From: Deltaproteobacteria bacterium
GTDB lineage: Bacteria; Myxococcota; JACPTQ01
NCBI GenBank assembly: GCA_016192705.1
Contig: JACPTQ010000015.1
Span: 18,151-82,150, forward strand
Length of the DNA: 64,000 nucleotides
Reading direction: 5' to 3'
The position numbers were made by a program, and so were the translations under genes. Shown one piece after another: positions 55,358 through 62,034 of the stretch. How positions within the stretch are numbered: the first letter of the stretch is position 1; every line of letters begins with the position of its first letter. Under the pieces are notes generated by a model. The model searched no databases and was not told where the DNA came from. It saw nothing but the letters and a program-made list of their open reading frames with translations.

Positions 55358-55890
55358 GGCAACGCCTCAAGACCACCGTGCGAAAGGTCGGACTCGCGAC
55401 GGCGGCATTGGCGTTCGTCGGTGCGTGCTCTTCTCTCGAGCGGAACGCCATCGGCCGACTGTTCGACGATTCTCGAAAGATTTCGCTGCTCGGTGACGCT
55501 GAGCAGAAAGCGGTCATCCTGCACGACATTCATCCGCTCTACGTTGCGCTTGTTGGTGCGCCGACCAGCCCGGCGCCCTTCAATGTCTCAATTACGTCGC
55601 GAGACGACTATCTCAAACGATTTCTTCCCGCATTCAACGCGGCGATCCGAGCGCGCATCAAAGATCTCAAGGGCACCGTTGAGAAGATCGAGGTTCGCGG
55701 AAACACGGCGTATGTCACGACGAATATGACGGCCACAATCGAATCCGCGCGGGGGCGGCGCCGCGAGATCAAGCAGCGCACGCACCATTTCTTGGTCAAG
55801 GTCGAGGGGCGCGGAAAACCACGCTGGGTGGTGCTTTCAGAAGTGCCGGAGTCAGCGCAATCGATCGACAAAGATGGGGCGACGCCATGA
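55354..55890 (+). CDS. Lipoprotein coupled to the Ubl operon
   Basis: This 178-aa lipoprotein (lipobox VGAC) has a mature domain of alternating helix and long strands: EQKAVILHDIHPLYVALVGA, LKRFLPAFNAAIRARI, VEKIEVRGNTAYVTTNMTATI and THHFLVKVEGRGKPRWVVLSEV. The pattern suggests an NTF2/SnoaL-like cone-shaped fold, though no family is certain. Its ATG overlaps the JAMM stop (ATGA), and its stop overlaps the HEAT gene start (ATGA). It is therefore a genuine member of the operon. An exported protein in a cytoplasmic conjugation operon is unusual and hints at a link to the envelope. Confidence 0.75.
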   Translation: MRQRLKTTVRKVGLATAALAFVGACSSLERNAIGRLFDDSRKISLLGDAEQKAVILHDIHPLYVALVGAPTSPAPFNVSITSRDDYLKRFLPAFNAAIRARIKDLKGTVEKIEVRGNTAYVTTNMTATIESARGRRREIKQRTHHFLVKVEGRGKPRWVVLSEVPESAQSIDKDGATP

Positions 55891-57086
55891 GAGAACTGAT
55901 CGAACAGCTCAATTCGCCAAATCGACTTTCGCGCGAGGAGGCCGAACGCGAGCTTCAGAGCCGCGGGCGCGAAGCGGTGCCCTCTCTCATCGACGCGCTC
56001 TCGCACGGTGAACGGCGCGTGCGGTTTAGTGCGGCAAAACTTCTCGGACTCATCAAGGACCGTCGCGCGGTCGGGCCCCTCGCGGACCTTGCACAGGAGC
56101 CAACGGTATCGCCCGATGAACGAAGCCTCGCGATCAAAGCGATTGCTGAGATGGCCGACCCGTCGCTGCGTTACGCTCCCGGAATGTGTGATTTCTTTTT
56201 GCGGTTTCGACGTGACCCGGACCCGACGGCGCGGGCGTGGGCCGTTCATGGGATCGCGCGGCTCGGTGATGCGACGCTGCTGCCGTACGTTGAAGAGGCG
56301 CGGCGCGACCGCGAGGCGTGGGTGCGCGATATGGCGACCGCGGCGGTGCACGCGTTTAGGGGTGGGCCTGCGACGGGAGCGGTAGCGGAAGCGGGCGCGG
56401 GTCGTACGATCATGGTTGCGACGTTGCTTCCCGACGCGGACGCGCGGGCCTATTTGGAGGCGCATCCCGAGGCGATCGTCCTCGACGCGCCACCGGTTGA
56501 AGAGCGCGTTGCGACGGCCGTTCATCGACTGAACGCCCACGACTCCGCCGCGCGGGCCCATGCCATCGCGGAGCTTGTCGCCATTGGTCGCCCCGCACAC
56601 GCGGCGCTCGTCCAGGCGGCGCTTGGCGCGAACCCCGTCGGTCGCGTCGAAGCCGTCAAGGCCCTCTCGGCGCTTCGCGAGCGCGACACGATCCCCGTTC
56701 TTGTGGCCGTCCTCCGAGACGCTCTCGCCACAGCCGAGCTTCGCGCACTCGCCGCACGCGGGCTCGTCGGCCTGACAACCGAGTTCGACGCCGATGCGCG
56801 CGACGCTTTGCTCGAGGCCGGACGCACCAATGACCGCTACCAGAAGGCCGCCGCCTCTGCCGCGCTCGCCGTCTTTCACGATCGCGACGCCCGCGCGTTT
56901 CTCGTCGACGCCGCACAAGACGCCGACGCGTTCGTTCGCGACACCGCCCTCGAAACGCTCGCGGCTTCAACGGAGGCCCGCGACCGCATCCTTCGCGCGC
57001 CCGTTGCGGAGCTCCTCCTTCGCGAAACCGACGCCCGTCGGCGGGTCCTGCTGACCACCATTTTGGAACGCATCGAAGCCGCTTGA
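55887..57086 (+). CDS. HEAT-repeat protein, last gene of the Ubl operon
   Basis: This 399-aa protein is made of HEAT/PBS-lyase-type helical repeats of about 30 residues, for example EAVPSLIDALSHGERRVRFSAAKLLGLIKD, RAWAVHGIARLGD, ALVQAALGANPVGRVEAVKALSAL and ELRALAARGLVGL. Repeats fill residues about 10-155 and about 215-395. They are interrupted by a section with an Ala/Glu/Gly-rich hexamer-derived stretch (GAVAEAGAG). Such proteins are scaffolds or adaptors. In this operon it might recognise targets, taking the place of an E3, but that is inference. A strong sigma70-like promoter for the next gene starts at its stop codon, marking the end of the operon. Confidence 0.82.
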   Translation: MRELIEQLNSPNRLSREEAERELQSRGREAVPSLIDALSHGERRVRFSAAKLLGLIKDRRAVGPLADLAQEPTVSPDERSLAIKAIAEMADPSLRYAPGMCDFFLRFRRDPDPTARAWAVHGIARLGDATLLPYVEEARRDREAWVRDMATAAVHAFRGGPATGAVAEAGAGRTIMVATLLPDADARAYLEAHPEAIVLDAPPVEERVATAVHRLNAHDSAARAHAIAELVAIGRPAHAALVQAALGANPVGRVEAVKALSALRERDTIPVLVAVLRDALATAELRALAARGLVGLTTEFDADARDALLEAGRTNDRYQKAAASAALAVFHDRDARAFLVDAAQDADAFVRDTALETLAASTEARDRILRAPVAELLLRETDARRRVLLTTILERIEAA

Positions 57087-57110
57087 GCCGAACGGCGCCT
57101 GTGTTATATT
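57083..57110 (+). promoter_or_regulatory. Candidate sigma70 promoter of the FYDLN gene
   Basis: TTGAGC (57083-57088) and TATATT (57105-57110) are 16 bases apart. The -35 box overlaps the stop codon of the HEAT gene, so the FYDLN gene has its own promoter and a leader of about 50 bases. Confidence 0.55.
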
Positions 57111-57165
57111 ACGCGCCTCAATTGGGGGCCGCGACCGAAATCGCGCGTTTTTGCTGGGAGAACGA

Positions 57166-57480
57166 ATGGCAACCGCCGCAAAAAAAAGCCAATACGGAAC
57201 CAAATACGTTTGCTACAAGTGTGAGTGTCGGTTCTACGATTTGAACAAGCCGACGCCGCTTTGTCCGAAATGCGGCGCCGATCAGCGTCAGGCGCCAAAG
57301 GTCGCGGAGCCTCCCAAGCCGCCGAAAGCTTCAAAACGCGCGCCCGTGGTTACCGAAATCGCCGAGGACGTACCGGTCGAGGATACGGACGGGATGGATT
57401 TCGACGAAGATGAAATCCCAACGGGTGGGGCTTCGAAGCGCGAGACGGAAGAAGAAGAGGAAGAGGAAGACGAAGGTTGA
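57166..57480 (+). CDS. FYDLN acid-domain protein (TIGR02300-like)
   Basis: This 104-aa protein is a member of a small conserved family: GTKYVCYKCECRFYDLNKPTPLCPKCGAD near the N-terminus, followed by a Pro/Lys linker and a strongly acidic tail (EEEEEEEDEG). The two CxxC pairs form a zinc ribbon. The family is widespread in proteobacteria; its role is unknown, though a nucleic-acid-linked role has been suggested by the ribbon. The start at 57166 follows TGGGAGAA. The last codon borders a 180-bp repeat element, so the 3' region has been replaced. Confidence 0.88.
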   Translation: MATAAKKSQYGTKYVCYKCECRFYDLNKPTPLCPKCGADQRQAPKVAEPPKPPKASKRAPVVTEIAEDVPVEDTDGMDFDEDEIPTGGASKRETEEEEEEEDEG

Positions 57481-57660
57481 GAGTTTGCGAATTAATCGTT
57501 CGCCTGCTGCGCGTGCCGCCGCATCCCGGCTGGCTGCGTTGTGGGGCCCCCAATAACCTTCGGAATACGCTCGGTATGCCTCGGTTATTGTGCACCCCCA
57601 CGCCTTGCCATCCGGGCGCATCGGCCCGCTCGCCACGGCGCCCAATTAATTCACAAACTC
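57481..57660. mobile_element. 180-bp MITE-like element inserted at a stop codon
   Basis: The ends are near-perfect inverted repeats: GAGTTTGCGAATTAAT (57481-57496) and ATTAATTCACAAACTC (57645-57660), one mismatch in 16. An internal hairpin CAATAACC...GGTTATTG is also present. TGA flanks both sides: the stop codon of the FYDLN gene on the left and 57661-57663 on the right. This suggests a 3-bp target duplication. No coding potential. It forms most of the gap between the FYDLN and rhomboid genes. Confidence 0.7.
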
Positions 57661-57720
57661 TGAGCTGCGGCGTCCACCGGAGCGAGCCCGCTTTGCAGAG
57701 CGACATCGTCACTAAGGTTT

Positions 57721-59478
57721 ATGCCTAGCGTTTTTCACGCTCACTCATCCCCTTCATCGGGCGATAAGTGGGGGCGAGGGGAAGCCGCGCCTCCGCGTCG
57801 CCGACTCTGGGTCACGCCGATCCTTCTGGCTGCAAACTTGGCTCTCTACCTCGCGATGGAGGCGTGGGGCGGCAGCGAAAACCCGCTCGTCCTCACGATT
57901 TTCGGCGCGAAAGAGCGGAGCCTCGTCGTCACCGGCGAGCTCTGGCGCCTCCTCTCCGCGACCTTCCTCCATGCCGATATCCTTCACCTTCTCATGAACG
58001 GCCTCGCGATCTTTTACTTGGGGCGAACCTGCGAGAACATTTACGGCGCGCGCCGCTTCATTGTCCTCTACTTCGCCTCGGCCGTTGGCGGCTCAATCGC
58101 CAGCACCATCGCAACCCCCCACATCGGCGTCGGGGCCTCGGGCGCCACGTTCGGACTCATCGCCGCGATGCTCGTCTTCGCCGTCCGCGCGCGCGACATG
58201 ATGCCCGAACATTCACGCCGCGCACTGTTTTGGTTTTTCCTGCCGTGGCTGGCCCTCTCGATCTGGCTTGGATTCGCAACACCGCTCATCGACGGCTGGG
58301 CTCATCTGGGCGGCGCTCTCACCGGCCTCGCACTCGCCGTCGCGTACGTACGCGGGCGCAACAACGAATCGCTGCTTCACATCGCCGCGGATGATACGCG
58401 CCACGCGTGGGCCGCGCGCGCAACGGCGCTCATCGCGCTCATCGTCGCCGGATTCACGGTGCACTCGGTGATCGAGGGCGACGAGCCGGTCTTGAAGGGC
58501 GAGGTCGAGGTTAAGCGATTCGAAATCGAAGGGTTCGAGGTGTCGATTCCGAAGGCGTGGTCATCCGCGGGCGGGCGCGCCCTCATCACGCTTGAGCCCG
58601 TTTTTCGTGACCCGCGGGGCCTTTTGGTTCGCCTCGCCGCAGTTGCGACCACCGTCCGACCCGAGGCGCGCCTCGACCTCCTGCTTGGAACAGAACCATC
58701 GAACATCGCGCAAAAGGCGAACGCAGTACGCCACGCGATTCCAGTCGCCTTTGACAGTCAGCGCGTCGCAATCGGTCGGTCGATCGACCAAACCACGAAG
58801 GAGGGCTCCCTCTTTCGCAGTCTCGTTTTTGTTCCGCTCGAAGACCGGCTTATCGAAGTCGTTGTGGAAAGTGCAAGCTCGTCGCGGAGCTACCACCTCA
58901 AAGTGCTCGAGCGGCTCGTCGCGTCCGTGAAGCCGGTCGAGCCGCCGGCCGCTACGGAGGAAGAGCGAGCAACGCGGTGGATCAAACTGGTTCGAAGTCG
59001 CATGGAGCTCGCGCGCATCGTGTCCGAGGACGATGTTTTGGCTTCGTACCCGATGTCGGAAGCGCTCGATTTGCTCGAATCGGCGTACGTTGGGATGCGG
59101 CGCTCGAAACATGTCGAGCCGCTGCTCACGGAACTTTATAAGACGCTTGTGACCGCGTGGGAAAAGGAACTCTCCGCGACGAAAGACCCGACCGCCGATC
59201 GCCTGAATCGACTCGCGTGGGTTTACGCGACGGCAGAAATCTCGACGTATCGCAACGCCAAGCGAGCCGTGGAACTCGCATCGCGCGCCGTGGAAAAATC
59301 AAACGGGCGCCTTGCGCCGATCATCGATACGCTCGCGGCCGCGTATCACGCGAACGACGAACGTGAGAAGGCGCTGTCAACGATCGAGCGCGCCCTCGAA
59401 AAGGAACCGGGACATCGGTACTACACGGACCAAAAAAAGAAATTCGAAAAGGGCGGAGCCGATTCGTTCTTGAAATAG
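57721..59478 (+). CDS. Rhomboid intramembrane protease with C-terminal TPR region
   Basis: This 585-aa protein has an N-terminal rhomboid domain (about 28-215) with six likely membrane helices. It contains ATFLHADILHLLMNG, GVGASGATFG with the catalytic Ser140, and GWAHLGGALTG with the catalytic His195. Rhomboids cut transmembrane substrates inside the membrane. A further membrane helix (ALIALIVAGFTVHSV) leads to an extracytoplasmic region of about 350 residues. That region comprises a beta-rich domain (EVEVKRFEIEGFEVSIPKAW) and TPR-like helices at the end (RAVELASRAVEKSNGRLAPIIDTLAAAYHANDEREKAL). The additional domain probably selects substrates. It converges on the IHF gene, with 12 bp between the stop codons. 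Confidence 0.9.
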   Translation: MPSVFHAHSSPSSGDKWGRGEAAPPRRRLWVTPILLAANLALYLAMEAWGGSENPLVLTIFGAKERSLVVTGELWRLLSATFLHADILHLLMNGLAIFYLGRTCENIYGARRFIVLYFASAVGGSIASTIATPHIGVGASGATFGLIAAMLVFAVRARDMMPEHSRRALFWFFLPWLALSIWLGFATPLIDGWAHLGGALTGLALAVAYVRGRNNESLLHIAADDTRHAWAARATALIALIVAGFTVHSVIEGDEPVLKGEVEVKRFEIEGFEVSIPKAWSSAGGRALITLEPVFRDPRGLLVRLAAVATTVRPEARLDLLLGTEPSNIAQKANAVRHAIPVAFDSQRVAIGRSIDQTTKEGSLFRSLVFVPLEDRLIEVVVESASSSRSYHLKVLERLVASVKPVEPPAATEEERATRWIKLVRSRMELARIVSEDDVLASYPMSEALDLLESAYVGMRRSKHVEPLLTELYKTLVTAWEKELSATKDPTADRLNRLAWVYATAEISTYRNAKRAVELASRAVEKSNGRLAPIIDTLAAAYHANDEREKALSTIERALEKEPGHRYYTDQKKKFEKGGADSFLK

Positions 59479-59490
59479 CGGCGGACTCGA

Positions 59491-59886
59491 TTATTTGGTC
59501 GAGGGCGGCGGCGTCGCGGAACCGGCACCCGATGGCGTCGCAGCAGCGGGCGGCGTCCCCGAGCCGGCCTGAGCCGGCGATGGCGGCGTCGCGCCGTCCT
59601 TCGGACGCTTTGCGTTAACTCGCTCCTGAAGCTCCTTGCCAACCTTAAACGTCGGACTCCGCTTCGAATGAACCTGAATCTTCTCGCCCGTCTTGGGATT
59701 ACGCCCCTCGTACGGCCGATACTCCTTGACCACAAACGACCCGAACCCGCGGATCTCAATCCGTTCACCGCGCTGCATCGCTTCGATCATCGAGTCGAAG
59801 ATGGCGTTTACGATCGCCTCCGCCTCGCGCAGCTTCATGGTCGGACGGGTCTGAGTGAGCTTCAGGATCAATTCAGATTTCGTCAT
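59491..59886 (-). CDS. ihfB: Integration host factor / HU-family DNA-binding protein
   Basis: This 131-aa protein has a HU/IHF fold that bends DNA. It begins MTKSELILKL, as in IHF beta, and contains ERIEIRGFGSFVVKEYRPYEGRNPKTGEKIQV with the GRNPKTG arm, then SPTFKVGKELQERVN. It differs from the usual 94-100 aa length by a 35-residue Pro/Ala/Gly/Ser tail, probably flexible. IHF beta is the best match, though a homodimeric relative is possible as no alpha gene is in the window. A strong sigma70-like promoter lies only 7 bases before the ATG. Confidence 0.92.
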   Translation of the reverse strand: MTKSELILKLTQTRPTMKLREAEAIVNAIFDSMIEAMQRGERIEIRGFGSFVVKEYRPYEGRNPKTGEKIQVHSKRSPTFKVGKELQERVNAKRPKDGATPPSPAQAGSGTPPAAATPSGAGSATPPPSTK

Positions 59887-59893
59887 TGCTGTG

Positions 59894-59923
59894 AATATAA
59901 TTGAGGAATTCGGTAGCGGTCAA
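59894..59923 (-). promoter_or_regulatory. Strong sigma70-like promoter of ihfB (possibly leaderless)
   Basis: On the minus strand TTGACC (59923-59918) and TATATT (59899-59894) are 18 bases apart. The expected transcription start falls within a base or two of the ATG at 59886, so the mRNA would be leaderless. No Shine-Dalgarno sequence is visible before the ATG, which agrees with that. Confidence 0.6.
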
Positions 59924-59944
59924 GAAAATCTATTGAATTCTATT

Positions 59945-61267
59945 CTACGGGCAGCGCGAGCCGGACGGCGCGTAGCAATTGTCGCGAACGCCGCTGACGC
60001 CGAACGTGGAGTCGCCGACGCCCGCGCGGACAGCCGAAACGAGGCTTTGCCACGATGGCCAACGCTTTTTCGAAATCCCTTGGAAAATCTTCGACAGCAT
60101 CGGCGCCGCGAAATCGTTCGCCGTCACCGAGACCTCGACAACGCTCGATAGAATATCGACGTTCTTCCAACCGTGCTTGCCCTGAACGATCGGGCGAACG
60201 TAGTACTCGTAACCAAGGCACCCGCCGTACATGAAGATTTGGTAGTTGTCCGGGTAGGTTTGGCGCGACCAGAAGTCGCTCGCGCCGAGCATGCTGTGCC
60301 CGTCAAACACAATAATTTCGTGCTCCGAGATCGCGCGCCGGAAGTTGTCGAAGTGCGCGTAGTCGCCGAGCCCGCTGAAATCGCGCGGCGAGTAAAGGTC
60401 CATTTCAACGGTGATGTCACGAATGAGCTTCGAGAAGCGCTTGCCGAGCGGCGCCGCGACTTCGCTGAACCCAGCCCGCGTGAGGTTCCTCGACATCTGC
60501 TTCAAGCTGCGAATTCCGGTTTCGTTCTCGGTGATCGGGCCGTCGTCGATCTGCCCGAAAAGCACAACGACCGTGAGCTTCTTGTCGGCGAACAAGCGGT
60601 CGTACTCTGGGTAGATGGTTTTCCCGCGCGCGAAGAGCTTCGACACCGTGACTTTCATCTCCTGCTGGAGCGCCGCGGGGCAACTCGAACGCGACGGTTC
60701 CCATCGGTACCAATAAACGTCTTGGCCGAGCGTGATGTGGTCGTCATCATCCGCGCATTTTTTCCCGGCGTCGGCGTAAATCGAAAGCGGTTTCTTGGGA
60801 ACTTTCGCCGTGATCACTTTGCCCACGGTCACGCCGCGCGCCGCCGAGTGAAGGAGAACGGCGTTAATGCCGCGAAGGCGAAATCGCTTAAGCGTCGCGC
60901 CGGGCGCGGTTCTCGCTTGCGACGTCGGGAGCCAGCGCTCGCCAACCAACCACTCCGCGCGGTCTTCCTGTGTCGAATCCTCCGCGAGCGACTCGAGGAA
61001 AACGCCGCCCTTCTTGCGAAGGTAAGTGAGCGCGAACTGCCCGGCGATCGCCGGCCCATCCGCAAGCTGCCATGACGAGGCTCCTTCAATTTCGGCTTCG
61101 AGATCGACTTCGACTTCGATTCCATCGGGGTTGTAGTACGCCGTATCGAACTTCCCTTCTTCGTCGAGCTCCGTCAAAAACGGGTTCGGCTCGTCGCCCT
61201 CGGGGTTCGCCGCGCATCCGACGATTGCGCCAGCCAAAAAACAATGTGTGAGTTTACGAAAGTTCAT
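59945..61267 (-). CDS. Caspase-like (clan CD-type) lipoprotein, copy 2
   Basis: This 440-aa lipoprotein (lipobox IVGC, Cys18) is a paralogue of the one at 37623-39032. The core shows LTVVVLFGQIDD, DITVEMDLYSPRD, EHEIIVFDGHSMLG with candidate His324, and NYQIFMYGGCLGYEYY with candidate Cys350. In the caspase-hemoglobinase fold the His ends strand 3 and the Cys ends strand 4, which fits. The N-terminal 200 residues are more diverged. It ends with several cysteines (NCYAPSGSRC) absent from copy 1. GGAGGATGCC precedes the ATG at 61267; upstream in-frame sequence belongs to MITE copy C. The activity is not demonstrated. Confidence 0.75.
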   Translation of the reverse strand: MNFRKLTHCFLAGAIVGCAANPEGDEPNPFLTELDEEGKFDTAYYNPDGIEVEVDLEAEIEGASSWQLADGPAIAGQFALTYLRKKGGVFLESLAEDSTQEDRAEWLVGERWLPTSQARTAPGATLKRFRLRGINAVLLHSAARGVTVGKVITAKVPKKPLSIYADAGKKCADDDDHITLGQDVYWYRWEPSRSSCPAALQQEMKVTVSKLFARGKTIYPEYDRLFADKKLTVVVLFGQIDDGPITENETGIRSLKQMSRNLTRAGFSEVAAPLGKRFSKLIRDITVEMDLYSPRDFSGLGDYAHFDNFRRAISEHEIIVFDGHSMLGASDFWSRQTYPDNYQIFMYGGCLGYEYYVRPIVQGKHGWKNVDILSSVVEVSVTANDFAAPMLSKIFQGISKKRWPSWQSLVSAVRAGVGDSTFGVSGVRDNCYAPSGSRCP

Positions 61268-61394
61268 GGCATCCTCCAAAACGTTCGCGCGGGAAGTGAG
61301 CAACGTCTGTGCCGTGTGAATCCGCTGGAGTCGCGGTCCGGTGGAGATTATTGACCCCAGCGATTCACAACGGTGACCGGGGTCTATAGTCACC

Positions 61395-61936
61395 CCTGAT
61401 TCCCGGATAACGGGCAACATTTGTGTGGGGCGGGTGGGGTCTGGGCTCGCTTCAGCTCGCGGAAGTCCTCGGGTCTGACATGAAATGTGAGTCTGCACGA
61501 GTGTATCAAGCATCATGAGAACGGCAATTCCACGCCACATCGGCACCTCATCCCCTGCGGACGCGAGCTTACGCTTGCCCAATCCCCACCCGCCCAATCA
61601 GAACCCGGCCGTTTTCCTGGAATGGCGGTTAGGAGACTTGGGGGTCGATCGATCGTCGGCCGACACCCAGCGGGTGAACTCTTCGTACCGCCCTCAAGCC
61701 CAGAAAACACGTCTCCGGAGAGCGGTCCGCCCGGATTTGCGTGGGGTCGGCAGGGGCGCCGCGCATCCGCAGGGTCTGCAGCGCGATATCGGATGGGATT
61801 CTCCGAGATTTCGCACGCCATAAATCAGTGGCTCGAGCGCTCGTTCGCGTTCAGACCCGAGGACGTCGGCGCGCCGAAGCGGGTTCCTGTCGACCCTCAC
61901 GCTCACGAGCGAGCGAACCGCTTATCCGGGGATTGG
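61395..61936. mobile_element. MITE-like element, copy C (542 bp)
   Basis: A complete copy, inverted relative to B, flanked by TAGTCACC on both sides (61387-61394 and 61937-61944). It starts CCTGATTCCCGGATAACGGG and ends CCGCTTATCCGGGGATTGG. It shares the middle (GATCGATCG near 61651, CTGCAGCGCGATATCG near 61777) with copies B and D. It separates the second caspase-like gene from the DUF6600 gene. No coding sequence of its own is recognised. Confidence 0.88.
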
Positions 61937-62034
61937 TAGTCACCACATCGTCACGCGCACGGCTTGGCCCCAAAGCTGCTTTGATGTAGAGCGGTCACGA
62001 GAACATTGGTGTTTGGCTGTGGAAATCGGGTGAA

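Noticed and set aside
52650..57086. Assignment as a standard four-gene Bil anti-phage operon
   Set aside because: The enzyme set is the same, but the modifier looks YukD-like, two further genes are coupled, and no other defence gene is nearby. I therefore leave the role open rather than name it Bil.
61268..61597. Extended N-terminus of the second caspase-like lipoprotein
   Set aside because: It includes the end of MITE copy C, whereas a lipoprotein signal with GGAGG begins at 61267.
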